A program made the position numbers and the translations under genes. A stretch of DNA of 57,936 bases from NCBI RefSeq assembly GCF_029893325.1, contig NZ_JARXWL010000019.1, positions 1 to 57,936 of the forward strand, given 5' to 3'. The stretch comes from Enterococcus sp. PF1-24 (GTDB taxonomy: Bacteria > Bacillota > Bacilli > Lactobacillales > Enterococcaceae). The notes beneath the pieces are model-generated. The model made no database searches and was not told the origin of the DNA. It was given only the letters and a program-made list of their open reading frames with translations. Positions 1-8,588 of the stretch are shown in pieces (position 1 is the first letter of the stretch; every line of letters begins with the position of its first letter).

Positions 1-10
1 ATGAAATGTG

Positions 11-36
11 AAAAGCCAGCGTCTTTAGGCGCTGGC
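11..36 (-). terminator. Intrinsic terminator after the DUF960 gene
   Basis: Arms GCCAGCG (15-21) and CGCTGGC (30-36) form a 7-bp GC-rich hairpin, followed on the minus strand by TTTT. Two more perfect hairpins lie between it and the gene: GGGGC/GCCCC at about 45-59 and ACCACCCTT/AAGGGTGGT at 67-87, so three stems are stacked behind one short gene. Confidence 0.7.
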
Positions 37-93
37 CGGTTTTAGGGGCTTATAGCCCCAGAGCAAACCACCCTTTTGAAGGGTGGTGCTGAT

Positions 94-417
94 TTATCTC
101 TGCTGTATCTCGCTAGGTAGCAAAATCGTTTCCCTTGTGCCATCGTCAAAAGTATGGACTTCAGTAGGCAATCCGCTGACGTAGCGAAAAGGCAGATCAA
201 TGGTGATATCCATTTGGCTTTCTTTATTAGTAAAGCCAATGGAAACAAAGCCCTGATTGTTGATTAAAGTAAAAGTTAATAAGTTATCTAGAGGGAAAAG
301 TCCCTGTAAATCATAATCAATCACAAACCAGATGCTATCAATCAGTTCGCTAGGCATACTGGAAATGACCCCGGTCGATGCATAACGGCGGCGATTCGTA
401 TCAAAAATTTCAAACAT
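94..417 (-). CDS. DUF960 family protein
   Basis: The 107-residue product begins MFEIFDTNRRRYASTGV and matches, by recall, the DUF960 family of small cytosolic proteins found in Lactobacillales and staphylococci; no molecular function is established for the family. There is no signal peptide or membrane segment. The ATG is preceded on the minus strand by an AGTGAGG ribosome site. It is transcribed divergently from the pseudouridine synthase at 603 and ends in a cluster of hairpins. Family assignment is from sequence resemblance; function is unknown. Confidence 0.75.
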   Translation of the reverse strand: MFEIFDTNRRRYASTGVISSMPSELIDSIWFVIDYDLQGLFPLDNLLTFTLINNQGFVSIGFTNKESQMDITIDLPFRYVSGLPTEVHTFDDGTRETILLPSEIQQR

Positions 418-602
418 CGTAAAAACCTCACTTTCTTGGTGGTTTCTTATAAATAAATTTTAGTGACTTGTGCTAAAAAAATCAAACATTACGCTTTTAT
501 CTTAAAAATATTCTAAGGATTACTTTTAAGGAAAGAAATTGGCATCGCAAGTGTTGTTATGGTAAATTAGAAGAAGAAATTTTTTAACGACAGGAGCACA
601 GG

Positions 603-1319
603 ATGCGGCTAGATAAATTAATTGAAATAAGTTATCAAACTTCTCGTTCAGAAACGAAGCAGTTGTTAAAAAGTCGCCAAGTTTTTGTCGATGGCAAAAG
701 TGAACTTTCTGGGAGCCGCAACGTTGATAGTCAGTTACATAAAATTGAGGTGTTAGGCAAAGGGTGTCCGCAAACGCAACATGTTTATTACTTATTAAAT
801 AAACCTCGGGGCGTGGTTACCACCGTTTACGATGCAGAAAAAGAAACCGTGCTTGATTTATTGGCAGCGGCGGATAAGCGAGAAAATATTTATCCGGTGG
901 GGCGTTTAGATCGTGATACGGAAGGTTTGGTGTTTTTAACGGACAACGGGCCTTTAGGTTATGCTTTGATGCAAGCAAAGTTTCAAGTAGCGAAAATTTA
1001 TGAAGCGCAGATTAATGCTGAAGTGACAGCAGCAGATATTGCGGCGTTTGCTGAAGGAATTGTTTTTGCAGATGGCACTCGTTGTCAACCGGCAAAATTG
1101 GAGATTTTAGCAGCTTGCGCTGATGAAAGTCAGGTGCGTTTAGAAATTGTCGAAGGTAAATTTCATCAAGTGAAAAAAATGTTTTTAGCTTGTGGGAAAA
1201 AAGTGACGGCTTTAAAACGGCTGCAATTAGGTCCGTTGAAGTTGCCTGCTGATTTAGCAGTGGGCGCTTATCGTCCGTTAAACGAAGCGGAGTTAATGAC
1301 ATTATTGCCGTTTTTTTAA
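603..1319 (+). CDS. rsuA: 16S rRNA pseudouridine synthase, RsuA/RluB/E/F family
   Basis: Converts a uridine of ribosomal RNA to pseudouridine. The 238-residue protein starts with an S4 RNA-binding domain (residues 1-60, beginning MRLDKLIEISYQTSR) followed by the catalytic domain with the family motif GRLDRDTEGL at 100-109, in which Asp103 is the expected nucleophile. The later KFHQVKKMF and RLQLGPLKL segments are also typical. Length fits the short RsuA/YtzG type rather than the longer RluB. The start has AGGAGCACAGG just upstream. A candidate promoter (TTGGCA near 539, TAAATT near 563) lies in the divergent spacer. The exact target uridine cannot be read from the sequence. Confidence 0.88.
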   Translation: MRLDKLIEISYQTSRSETKQLLKSRQVFVDGKSELSGSRNVDSQLHKIEVLGKGCPQTQHVYYLLNKPRGVVTTVYDAEKETVLDLLAAADKRENIYPVGRLDRDTEGLVFLTDNGPLGYALMQAKFQVAKIYEAQINAEVTAADIAAFAEGIVFADGTRCQPAKLEILAACADESQVRLEIVEGKFHQVKKMFLACGKKVTALKRLQLGPLKLPADLAVGAYRPLNEAELMTLLPFF

Positions 1320-1353
1320 TGAAAGAAAAATTGTGAAGTAAGAAGGGTTAGCA

Positions 1354-2034
1354 ATGAAATATCAAACATTATTATTTGACGTTGATGATACGTTATTGGA
1401 TTTTCAAGCAACAGAACGGGTGGCTTTAAAGCGACTGTTTGCTTTTGCCGGAGTTACGGAAACACCAGCTTTGGTAGCGAAATATAAAGAAATGAATCAC
1501 GAATTGTGGCGTTCCTTTGAAAGAGGTGAACGGACGCGAGATGAAGTGATTTATCAGCGTTTCGGGATGTTTTTTGAAAGTCTAGGTAAAAAAGTTGATG
1601 GCGTGGCTTTGGAAAATCAATATCGCATTTTTTTAGAGGAAGGGCATGATTTAATGCCGGATAGTCGTGAAATCATCACTGATTTAAGTCAGCGGGCGGA
1701 TTTATATATTGTGACGAATGGTGTTTCCCAAACGCAATATCGCCGGTTAACAGATGCGAAATTATTGCCGTTTTTCAAAGATGTTTTTGTTTCAGAAGAT
1801 ACCGGTTATCAAAAACCGATGATTGAATATTTCGATTATGTCTTTGACCGAATTCCTAATTTTGCAAAAGAGCAAGCCGTCATTATCGGGGATTCTTTAA
1901 CTTCTGATATTCAAGGTGGGATTACAGCGGGGATTGATACGATTTGGTTAAATCCGCAAAAAACAACTGGGATGATTCAGCCAACTTATGAAATTCAACA
2001 ATTAACAGAGCTTTACGGCATTTTAGGTAGCTAA
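1354..2034 (+). CDS. HAD superfamily hydrolase, YjjG/YfnB type
   Basis: Predicted cytosolic phosphatase of the YjjG/YfnB subfamily; known members dephosphorylate noncanonical or pyrimidine nucleoside monophosphates, but the substrate here is inferred. The 226-residue protein shows all HAD motifs: motif I FDVDDTLLDF at residues 8-17, motif II VTNG near 126, the motif III lysine in YQKP near 150, and motif IV GDSLTSDIQGG near 178. It follows the pseudouridine synthase by 34 bases and precedes udk, so it may share their transcript. The ATG has an AGAAGGG ribosome site. Confidence 0.82.
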   Translation: MKYQTLLFDVDDTLLDFQATERVALKRLFAFAGVTETPALVAKYKEMNHELWRSFERGERTRDEVIYQRFGMFFESLGKKVDGVALENQYRIFLEEGHDLMPDSREIITDLSQRADLYIVTNGVSQTQYRRLTDAKLLPFFKDVFVSEDTGYQKPMIEYFDYVFDRIPNFAKEQAVIIGDSLTSDIQGGITAGIDTIWLNPQKTTGMIQPTYEIQQLTELYGILGS

Positions 2035-2131
2035 AAAAATTTTTCTTAATGGCAGAAAAGGCATAGCATTTCGCTAAGGTTTCGCTATAATAAAGATAAT
2101 CAATTTAAACAAAATGAAAGAAGGCGGATTT

Positions 2132-2767
2132 ATGGTAGCGGCCAAACCGATTATTATTGGGGTAACAGGTGGCTCAGGCAGTGGTAAAACCAGCGTTAGC
2201 CGGGCGATTTACAATCATTTTCCCAATCATTCTATTATGATGTTGGAGCATGATTCTTATTATAAAGATCAAGGTCATTTAACTTTTGAAGAGCGTTTAA
2301 CGACAAATTACGATCATCCTTTGGCTTTTGATACGGATTTATTGATTGAACATTTACAACAATTGTTAAGTTATCAAGAAATTGAAAAACCAGTTTATGA
2401 TTATGTGCGCCACACGCGCAGCGATCAAGTAGTTGTGCAAGAGCCGAAAGAAGTCATTATTTTGGAAGGCATCTTGATTTTAGAAGATCAGCGCTTGCGG
2501 GATTTAATGGATATTAAATTATATGTGGATACGGACGACGATATCCGCATTATTCGCCGGATTAAGCGGGATATGGAAGAACGCGGGCGGACATTGGATT
2601 CGGTGATTGAACAATATTTATCAGTAGTGAAACCGATGTATCATCAATTTATCGAGCCGACTAAACGCTATGCCGATATCATTGTGCCAGAAGGTGGCGA
2701 AAACCACGTAGCCATCGACCTAATTACAACTAAGATTGAAAAGATTTTTGCAGAATGCAACGATTAA
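2132..2767 (+). CDS. udk: Uridine kinase
   Basis: Phosphorylates uridine and cytidine with ATP or GTP in pyrimidine salvage. The 211-residue protein has its P-loop GGSGSGKT at residues 13-20, then the EHDSYYKD nucleoside-binding region, the VYDYVRHTR motif and [12 protein letters not shown], all characteristic of Udk. An upstream in-frame ATG at 2114 exists, but the ATG at 2132 is better placed behind AAAGAAGGCGG and gives the usual family length. A probable -10 (TATAAT near 2090) lies just upstream. Confidence 0.93.
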   Translation: MVAAKPIIIGVTGGSGSGKTSVSRAIYNHFPNHSIMMLEHDSYYKDQGHLTFEERLTTNYDHPLAFDTDLLIEHLQQLLSYQEIEKPVYDYVRHTRSDQVVVQEPKEVIILEGILILEDQRLRDLMDIKLYVDTDDDIRIIRRIKRDMEERGRTLDSVIEQYLSVVKPMYHQFIEPTKRYADIIVPEGGENHVAIDLITTKIEKIFAECND

Positions 2768-2810
2768 TTTACTGTTAAATGATTTTGTAACAGATCAGAG
2801 GAGCTTTTTT

Positions 2811-3236
2811 ATGAAGAAAACCAAATGGTATGGTTACTTATTTGCGTTAATTATGATATTTATGTACGTGATGGGGATTTATGATTTTTTTATGATGCTA
2901 ACTCATAATGAAGCCTATTACTTAAGCCATAATTATGGACCGCAAGTTATTGAATATTTTACTGCTTATCCCTTTTATTTTATGATTTTTTGGATAATTA
3001 ACTTATTGGCAGGTTTGGCAGAGCCACTTTTATTCATTTTGAAAAAGAAAGCGGCAGTAATCACCGCCTTAACCGCTACTTTAGCGCAATTTATTTTGTT
3101 AGTCTTGACTTTTGCTTTGCGAAATAGGTTGGCTGTTTTAGGAACTGGGGTGGCGCTTTTTGATGTGGGAATTTTACTGCTGACGTTGCTTTTTTACTTG
3201 TATTGTCGCCGTCAAGTGTTGCGAGAAAAAGCCTAA
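2811..3236 (+). CDS. Four-helix integral membrane protein of unknown function
   Basis: I do not recognise the family. The 141-residue protein has four hydrophobic segments at about residues 8-28, 55-75, 82-106 and 112-132, with basic residues at the loops and the C-terminus (CRRQVLREKA). The start is taken at 2811 behind AGAGGAGC; an in-frame opening from 2736 overlaps udk and is unlikely to be used. It is co-directional with udk, 43 bases downstream, and followed by the oxidoreductase after 18 bases, so it is probably in one operon. The layout resembles small DoxX- or DUF-type membrane proteins, but I see no diagnostic motif. Confidence 0.65.
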   Translation: MKKTKWYGYLFALIMIFMYVMGIYDFFMMLTHNEAYYLSHNYGPQVIEYFTAYPFYFMIFWIINLLAGLAEPLLFILKKKAAVITALTATLAQFILLVLTFALRNRLAVLGTGVALFDVGILLLTLLFYLYCRRQVLREKA

Positions 3237-3254
3237 AGAAAGGTGGTTGACGTG

Positions 3255-4220
3255 ATGCCGCAAACAATTCGCTATGGCATTTTAAGTGCCGCTCAGATTG
3301 TGCCACGTTTTGTGGCGGGTGTGAGAGAGAGTCAAAAAGGAGAAGTTGTAGCGATTGCTTCCCGAAAACTTGAAACTGCGGAAAAAATGGCGCAACAGCT
3401 AGCGATTCCGCAAGCTTACGGGAGTTATCAAGCCTTATGTCAAGCGCCAGATGTCGATATTGTTTATATCGCCAACTATAACAAAGGTCATTACGCCGCG
3501 GCTAAGCTGGCTTTAGAAAATCAAAAGCATGTTTTATTGGAGAAGCCTTTTACTTTAACTTTGGCGGAAGCTGAAGCTTTATTTGCTTTGGCTGAAAAAA
3601 ATAATTGTTTTATTATGGAAGCACAAAAAGCTGTTTTTTTACCAGTGATTCAGCAAGTCAAACAATTTTTAGCAGCCGGTCGCCTGGGCAAAATTCAGTG
3701 GTTGCAAGCAGTAATGGCTTTTCCCAATATCGACCATTTAACTTGGTTTCATGATTTAGCCGCTGGTGGCGGTGCTTTGCATGGCTCAGGCAGCTATCCT
3801 TTGACAGTAATGCAATATTTAACATCTGAAGGAATTGCTGATTTTGCTGGCACGAGTACGTTAACAGCTAGCGGAATTGATGAACAGTGCAACTTAACTT
3901 TCCAGCTGGGAGAAAAAATTTTAGGCGATATTTTTTTAACAGTAAATTTAGATTTACCAAGTCAGCTGACAATTTATGGTGAAAAAGGTAGCCTAACCAT
4001 TCCCTATTTTTGGAAGGGAAAAGAAGCTGTGGTCCACTATCACGATGGCAAAGAAGAAAAAATCAGCACAGATTTCAGCAGTGAATTTGTTTTTGAAGTC
4101 AATCATGTCAATGACTGTTTGTTAGCTGGTGAAAAATTAAGTCCGTTGATGACTAAAGAGCGAACGCTGACGACTGTGAAAGTGGTAGAAACTTGCTATC
4201 GACAGTGGGAGAAAAAATAA
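3255..4220 (+). CDS. Gfo/Idh/MocA family NAD(P)-dependent oxidoreductase
   Basis: Cytosolic dehydrogenase of the glucose-fructose oxidoreductase/inositol dehydrogenase family; the sugar or diol substrate cannot be told. The 321-residue protein begins with a Rossmann fold (RYGILSAAQIVPRFV), then DVDIVYIANYNKGHY, and the family EKPF motif with the conserved catalytic-site lysine (LLEKPFTLT) near residue 95. The C-terminal half holds the alpha/beta substrate domain with GGGALHGSGSYP. The start at 3255 sits eight bases after AGAAAGGTGG; GTG at 3252 is an alternative. Confidence 0.85.
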   Translation: MPQTIRYGILSAAQIVPRFVAGVRESQKGEVVAIASRKLETAEKMAQQLAIPQAYGSYQALCQAPDVDIVYIANYNKGHYAAAKLALENQKHVLLEKPFTLTLAEAEALFALAEKNNCFIMEAQKAVFLPVIQQVKQFLAAGRLGKIQWLQAVMAFPNIDHLTWFHDLAAGGGALHGSGSYPLTVMQYLTSEGIADFAGTSTLTASGIDEQCNLTFQLGEKILGDIFLTVNLDLPSQLTIYGEKGSLTIPYFWKGKEAVVHYHDGKEEKISTDFSSEFVFEVNHVNDCLLAGEKLSPLMTKERTLTTVKVVETCYRQWEKK

Positions 4221-4248
4221 TTTATTGCTGTGAAAAAAATTAAAAAGA

Positions 4249-4277
4249 TTGGCAAGCAAGGCAATCTGTGCTAAAGT
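4249..4277 (+). promoter_or_regulatory. Sigma-A promoter for the small RNA at 4284
   Basis: TTGGCA (4249-4254), a 17-base spacer, and TAAAGT (4272-4277) give a good vegetative promoter downstream of the oxidoreductase stop. No protein-coding gene follows before a strong terminator, so its product appears to be an RNA of about 200 nt. Confidence 0.65.
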
Positions 4278-4283
4278 GTCCTT

Positions 4284-4480
4284 ATGCGACGGGTCGAGTA
4301 AGCTAAGTTAAGCAATTAACAAAAAATAGCTGAATGACTGCAGGAGTACACGATTGGCGACAATCACCTGCCGGATGCAGGGGTACTGGGCAAAGGATTT
4401 TGTGGAGAAAACTTTGTCTGCTTGTTTACAAGTATTGCAAAAAAAGCTCAAGTTTCTTAGGAAACTTGAGCTTTTTCTTT
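4284..4480 (+). ncRNA. Candidate structured small RNA, family not recognised
   Basis: A transcript from the promoter at 4249 to the terminator at 4441-4476 would be about 197 nt. It can fold into several hairpins with perfect arms: GTTAA/TTAAC with loop GCAA (4307-4320); a three-way junction closed by AGTAC (4345-4349) with GTACT (4383-4387), holding GATTG/CAATC with loop GCGA (4352-4365) and CCTGC/GCAGG with loop CGGAT (4367-4381); and CAAAG-TTTT paired with AAAA-CTTTG (4391-4416). A weaker, wobble-rich long-range pairing GAGTAAGC with GCTTGTTT (4296, 4420) would close the whole. The only ORF inside (4334) has no ribosome site. Size resembles 6S RNA, but the branched fold does not look like it. 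Confidence 0.55.
4441..4476. terminator. Bidirectional terminator, 16-bp stem
   Basis: AAAAAGCTCAAGTTTC (4441-4456), loop TTAG, GAAACTTGAGCTTTTT (4461-4476): a perfect 16-bp stem with T runs on both strands. It ends the small RNA on the plus strand and the lipoprotein gene on the minus strand. Confidence 0.85.
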
Positions 4481-4490
4481 ATCATCAATT

Positions 4491-5264
4491 TTAGTCAGGT
4501 AAAATATCTTTGGTTTTTTCAAATTCTTGTGCGATTTCTTCGGGTGTGTAGGTTTTTTTAACTAAAATGTTTTTGTCGCTATTATTATAGGCTTCTTTTC
4601 TAACCATAATATTTAGGTTTTTGCTTAAATCTTTGATTTCAAAAGCAATTGCGCCATCAATTGTTCCACCAGGTTTAATGTTTAATTGACTATTTTCATA
4701 ACGATCTTTAAATGGTTCGTAATAAGAAAGTCTGTAAGAAGTGTATAAATCATCCTCTGATAAATCGTCTTCTTCAGTTGCGTCAATATAATCCCCAACT
4801 TCATTCCAAGCTTCCATTTTTTCATCACTATTATTAACAAGCGTATAAGAGAGAACAACATGACCTGCAGCGTCATCATATTTACCGATGTTTCCTAAGA
4901 AATCAACAGCAGTAATTGTAAATGAAATTTCATCATTTTCAAAAGTTGTATTTAATAATTCGCCACTAGCTTTTGGTTCTTCTTTTTTAGTTTCTGTTTT
5001 TTTATCAGTAGTTTTTTTCTCTTCTTCGCTAGATGCAACTGTTTTTTCATCGTCATCTTTTTTCGTACTTGGTTTAGTTACCGTTTTTTCGCTTTCTTCT
5101 TGTGCTTCCACTAAAGAATCAACCGTTTCTTCTAAAGCATCCACTTTTTTTGCTAGTTTATCAATTTTAGCAGTTGTTGCGGAATCTTCTGTAGCTGAAC
5201 TACCACAAGCAGACAAAGCTAAAAGACAAACTAAAGCACCAGACAAAATAAATCTTTTTTTCAT
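4491..5264 (-). CDS. Lipoprotein with C-terminal DUF5067 domain
   Basis: Predicted membrane-anchored extracellular lipoprotein. The 257-residue protein has a signal peptide with lipobox LSAC (Cys20). Residues 30-60 form a short coiled coil (KIDKLAKKVDALEETVDSL), followed by a Lys/Glu/Thr-rich linker (60-100). The C-terminal domain, from about residue 105 (FENDEISFTITAVDFLGNIG), matches the DUF5067 immunoglobulin-like fold by recall, including VVLSYTLVNNSDE. DUF5067 function is unknown. It stands alone, with its own ribosome site (AAGGGG) and the shared terminator at 4441. Confidence 0.78.
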   Translation of the reverse strand: MKKRFILSGALVCLLALSACGSSATEDSATTAKIDKLAKKVDALEETVDSLVEAQEESEKTVTKPSTKKDDDEKTVASSEEEKKTTDKKTETKKEEPKASGELLNTTFENDEISFTITAVDFLGNIGKYDDAAGHVVLSYTLVNNSDEKMEAWNEVGDYIDATEEDDLSEDDLYTSYRLSYYEPFKDRYENSQLNIKPGGTIDGAIAFEIKDLSKNLNIMVRKEAYNNSDKNILVKKTYTPEEIAQEFEKTKDILPD

Positions 5265-5430
5265 TTTTATACCCCTTTTTGTAAAAAATTATTTAATTTT
5301 TGAAAAATATTTCCTTTTCTATCATATCATTAGTAAAAGTCTTCATCAAGTTTGATAATCATTTCCAAAGGTCTTTGATTGCTACAAAAAACATGCTACA
5401 CTTGATTAAATGCAGAAAAGGGGCGAAGAG

Positions 5431-5877
5431 ATGCGGATTTTTATTGATGGCGATGGTTCGCCAGTGAAAGCAGAAACGATTGCTTTAGCAGGGGAGTTTG
5501 GGCTGTCAGTTGTGATAGTGACCAGTGTTGATCACTACACAACCAAAGAGTATCCGGCTTTCGTTTCTTTTGTTTATGTGGATCAAGGCAATGATGCGGC
5601 CGATTATAAAATTGTGAGTTTGATTCAAGCGGGGGATTTATTGATTACCCAAGATTATGGCTTAGCTTCATTAGTTTTAAATAAAAAAGTTCGCGTTTTT
5701 CATCAATCTGGTAAAGAATATACGCCAGCCACAATTGATCAAATGTTGGAGCAGCGTTATCACAGTGGAAAAATGCGCCAAGCTGGTGTGCGGACGAAAG
5801 GCCCGAAAGCTTTCACTAATGCTGAACGACAAGCCTTTTGTCAGCAGTTAAGAGCAGCTTTGTCGGAAAAATTATGA
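5431..5877 (+). CDS. YaiI/YqxD family protein (DUF188)
   Basis: The 148-residue protein begins MRIFIDGDGSPVK, the signature of the UPF0178/DUF188 family, and carries VDQGNDAADYKIV and LLITQDYGLA, the acidic residues of a PIN-like nuclease fold. A nuclease role is inferred from fold and is unproven. The start at 5431 follows AAAAGGGG; the longer opening from 5410 lacks a ribosome site. Confidence 0.82.
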   Translation: MRIFIDGDGSPVKAETIALAGEFGLSVVIVTSVDHYTTKEYPAFVSFVYVDQGNDAADYKIVSLIQAGDLLITQDYGLASLVLNKKVRVFHQSGKEYTPATIDQMLEQRYHSGKMRQAGVRTKGPKAFTNAERQAFCQQLRAALSEKL

Positions 5878-5979
5878 TTTTTTTACAACAGAGAAAGCTT
5901 TTGTGGTAGAATATGAAAAGTGTAAATAGACGAAGTGAGATTTGTTATTTAAGATAACTGGTTAATTGGAGGATTTTTT

Positions 5980-7032
5980 ATGAAAATTATTCTATTATAT
6001 GGTGGTAAAAGTGCAGAGCATGAAGTTTCAATTGTCTCCGCTTTTTCAGTTTTAAATGCAATTTATTATGAATACTATACAGTCCAACTAGTGATGATCA
6101 CGAAAGAAGGACAGTGGTTAAAAGGTCCGCTATTAACAAAAGCACCAACTAGTGAAGCGGAATTAGATTTAGTCGGTAGCAGCCAAGCGATGCAAATCAA
6201 TCCTGGTGAGATTAAAGAAGAAGGTGCTGTGGTTTTCCCGGTGTTACATGGACCAAATGGAGAAGATGGCACGATCCAAGGTTTTTTAGAAACTTTAAAT
6301 ATGGCTTATGTGGGTACGGGTGTTTTAACTAGTGCTTGTTGCATGGATAAAATCATGACGAAATACATTTTACAAACAGCTGGGATTCCCCAAGTTCCTT
6401 ATGTGCCAGTTTTAATTAATCAATGGCAAGAAACGCCACAAGTGATTTTTGAAAAATGTGAAGGCACGCTAGTTTATCCGATGTTTATTAAACCGGCGAA
6501 TATGGGTTCAAGCGTCGGAATTTCAAAAGCTGAAAATCGTGAAGAATTAGCGGCAGCTTTAATAGAAGCTTATAAATTTGATACCCGTGCGATTGTGGAA
6601 CAAGGCATTGATGCCCGTGAAGTTGAAGTGGCGATTTTAGGCAATGATGATGTGCGCACGACTTTACCGGGAGAAGTTGTCAAAGATGTGGCTTTTTACG
6701 ATTATAATGCCAAATATATTGATAATCAGATTACCATGCAAATTCCGGCAGAAACAACGGCTGAAGTACAAGAAAAAGCCCGTGAGTACGCTAAACAAGC
6801 TTACACTATGCTGGGGGGCAGCGGGTTAAGTCGTTGTGATTTCTTTTTAACTGCTAAAAATGAATTGTTCTTAAATGAATTAAATACCATGCCAGGCTTT
6901 ACGCCATTTAGTATGTATCCTTTGCTATGGGAGAATATGGGCTTACAGTATGGGGATTTAATTGAAGAATTAATTCAATTAGCGATTAAACGTTTTGAAC
7001 AACGTCAAGGTTTATTTGCGGAAGAACGGTAA
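5980..7032 (+). CDS. ddl: D-alanine--D-alanine ligase
   Basis: Makes the D-Ala-D-Ala dipeptide for peptidoglycan precursors, in the cytosol, with ATP. The 350-residue ATP-grasp protein shows HGPNGEDGT at 90-97, the ATP-binding KPANMGSSVG at 171-180, and the omega-loop YDYNAKY at 240-246. The Tyr at the last position corresponds to Tyr216 of E. coli DdlB and marks D-Ala rather than D-lactate specificity; D-Lac ligases have Phe there. NELNTMPGFT near the C-terminus binds magnesium. The start follows GGAGG. A terminator separates it from murF, the next step of the same pathway. Confidence 0.95.
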   Translation: MKIILLYGGKSAEHEVSIVSAFSVLNAIYYEYYTVQLVMITKEGQWLKGPLLTKAPTSEAELDLVGSSQAMQINPGEIKEEGAVVFPVLHGPNGEDGTIQGFLETLNMAYVGTGVLTSACCMDKIMTKYILQTAGIPQVPYVPVLINQWQETPQVIFEKCEGTLVYPMFIKPANMGSSVGISKAENREELAAALIEAYKFDTRAIVEQGIDAREVEVAILGNDDVRTTLPGEVVKDVAFYDYNAKYIDNQITMQIPAETTAEVQEKAREYAKQAYTMLGGSGLSRCDFFLTAKNELFLNELNTMPGFTPFSMYPLLWENMGLQYGDLIEELIQLAIKRFEQRQGLFAEER

Positions 7033-7051
7033 GAAAAGACCTTAAATTAAT

Positions 7052-7092
7052 AAGGTTGAGATGAGGGAGTCCCCTTTTTCTCAACCTTTTTT
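7052..7092 (+). terminator. Terminator between ddl and murF
   Basis: AAGGTTGAGA (7052-7061) pairs with TCTCAACCTT (7079-7088), with an inner GGG/CCC stem, followed by TTTTTT. It ends ddl, so murF needs read-through or its own promoter; none is obvious. Confidence 0.8.
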
Positions 7093-7134
7093 ACCGGCGT
7101 GAAATCGGATTTTTTAGGAAAGAAGGATAACAAA

Positions 7135-8511
7135 GTGAAGTTAACAGTAGAGGCAATTGCGAAGGCTGTCAAAGCAAAGCAAGGGCGCGGGGATAAAAAG
7201 ACAGTAATTACTGGTGTCGAGTTTGACAGTCGTAAAATTACAGCGGGGAATTTATTTGTGCCATTGGCAGGCGCTCGTGATGGGCATGATTTTATTGAAC
7301 AGGCGATTGCCAATGGGGCGACCGCAACTTTGTGGAGTCGCTCTTTAGAGGAAGCTCCGAAAACCATCACGGTAATCTTGGTAGCAGAAATTTTACCGGC
7401 CATGCAAGCTTTAGCTAAATTTTATTTAAAAACAGTGGCGCCAGATGTAATTGCTATTACTGGTAGTAACGGTAAAACCACTACGAAAGATATGACGGAA
7501 GCTGTTTTAGCGCAAAAATTTGCAACTTATAAAACTCAAGGAAATTATAATAACGATATCGGCTTACCTTATACGATTTTACAAATGCCTGATACGACTG
7601 AAAAATTAATTTTAGAGATGGGTATGGACCATTTCGGCGAGATTGAATTACTTTCGCAAATTGCTGAACCAACAGTTGCTGCCATTACGATGGTGGGAGA
7701 AGCTCATATTGAAAATTTAGGTTCGCGGGCGGGCATCGCTAAAGCCAAAATGGAAATTGTTAGTGGCTTGCAAAAAAATGGTGTTTTATTTATTCCAGCT
7801 GATGAAGAATTGTTGGCAAATGAGGTTGCTGAACTACCACAAAAAGTTAAAACTTTTGGTTTAGCAGCTGGGGATATTGCTGGTAGGGTTATTGCGGAAG
7901 AGGCAGAAGCCACCACTTTTGAAGTAGCAGGGGGGAATTTTACGATTCCTGTGATTGGTGCTTATAATGTCAGCAATGCTTTAATCGCTTATGGCATCGG
8001 AACTTGGTTTGGTTTAACGATTGCGGAAATTCGTGAAGGCTTAGGGAGTTTCCAATTAACTAAAAATCGGACGGAATGGTTGAAAGCCGCTAATGGTGCG
8101 GATATTTTAAGTGATGTTTACAACGCAAATCCAACAGCGATGGCGTTAGTTATCGATACTTTTGTAAAATTACCACGGGCAACTGGGAAAAAATATTTAG
8201 TTTTAGCAGATATGTTGGCGTTAGGGGAGCAGTCTTTTGAAATGCATGCTTCTTTGGAAAGTCATATTCAACCAGCAGATGTGGCGGAAGTCTTTTTATA
8301 TGGACCGGAAATGATGGCACTCTATGTTTTATTAGTGAAAAAATTCCCACAACTAAACGTGCATCATTTTGATCAAGAAAACAAAGCGGGCTTAATTAAC
8401 AGCTTGAAAAAAGTTTTACAACCAGAAGATGCTGTCATGTTAAAAGGTAGTAACGGTATGCAGTTAAATCAAGTCGTTGCCGCTTTAATGGAGCAAGCAG
8501 AAGAAGCGTAA
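7135..8511 (+). CDS. murF: UDP-N-acetylmuramoyl-tripeptide--D-alanyl-D-alanine ligase
   Basis: Adds D-Ala-D-Ala to UDP-MurNAc-tripeptide, the last cytoplasmic step of precursor synthesis. The start is taken as GTG at 7135 (reading MKLTVEAIAKAV) behind AGAAGGAT, giving 458 residues as in other MurF proteins; the opening from 7099 runs through the upstream terminator. N-terminal Mur ligase domain to about residue 90, central ATPase with TGSNGKTTTKDM near 115, the EMGMDHFGEI segment, YNANP near 330, and a C-terminal Rossmann-like domain. It uses the product of ddl immediately upstream. Confidence 0.94.
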   Translation: MKLTVEAIAKAVKAKQGRGDKKTVITGVEFDSRKITAGNLFVPLAGARDGHDFIEQAIANGATATLWSRSLEEAPKTITVILVAEILPAMQALAKFYLKTVAPDVIAITGSNGKTTTKDMTEAVLAQKFATYKTQGNYNNDIGLPYTILQMPDTTEKLILEMGMDHFGEIELLSQIAEPTVAAITMVGEAHIENLGSRAGIAKAKMEIVSGLQKNGVLFIPADEELLANEVAELPQKVKTFGLAAGDIAGRVIAEEAEATTFEVAGGNFTIPVIGAYNVSNALIAYGIGTWFGLTIAEIREGLGSFQLTKNRTEWLKAANGADILSDVYNANPTAMALVIDTFVKLPRATGKKYLVLADMLALGEQSFEMHASLESHIQPADVAEVFLYGPEMMALYVLLVKKFPQLNVHHFDQENKAGLINSLKKVLQPEDAVMLKGSNGMQLNQVVAALMEQAEEA

Positions 8512-8560
8512 AAAATAACCTATCGCAAAAATCAGTAATGATTTTGCGATAGGTTATTTT
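8512..8560. terminator. Bidirectional terminator between murF and the DUF1307 gene
   Basis: AAAATAACCTATCGCAAAA (8512-8530) pairs with TTTTGCGATAGGTTATTTT (8542-8560): a long perfect stem with A/T flanks serving both convergent genes. Confidence 0.85.
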
Positions 8561-8588
8561 GTTTTATTTTAATGGTGTAGTTACGTAT

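Noticed and set aside
4284-4480. 6S RNA identity for the small RNA
   Set aside because: Size fits, but the fold is branched with several independent hairpins rather than one long helix with a central bubble; not excluded without a covariance search.
4334-4561. 75-codon ORF on the plus strand across the small RNA region
   Set aside because: No ribosome site, it runs through a strong terminator and into the opposite lipoprotein gene; the RNA fold explains the region better.
4888-5355. 155-codon ORF opposite the DUF5067 lipoprotein gene
   Set aside because: It is the antisense shadow of the low-complexity Lys/Glu/Thr linker; the minus strand has the signal peptide, lipobox and ribosome site.
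5980-7032. ddl as a D-Ala-D-Lac ligase (intrinsic vancomycin resistance)
   Set aside because: The omega-loop has Tyr (YDYNAKY), the D-Ala-D-Ala signature, not Phe.
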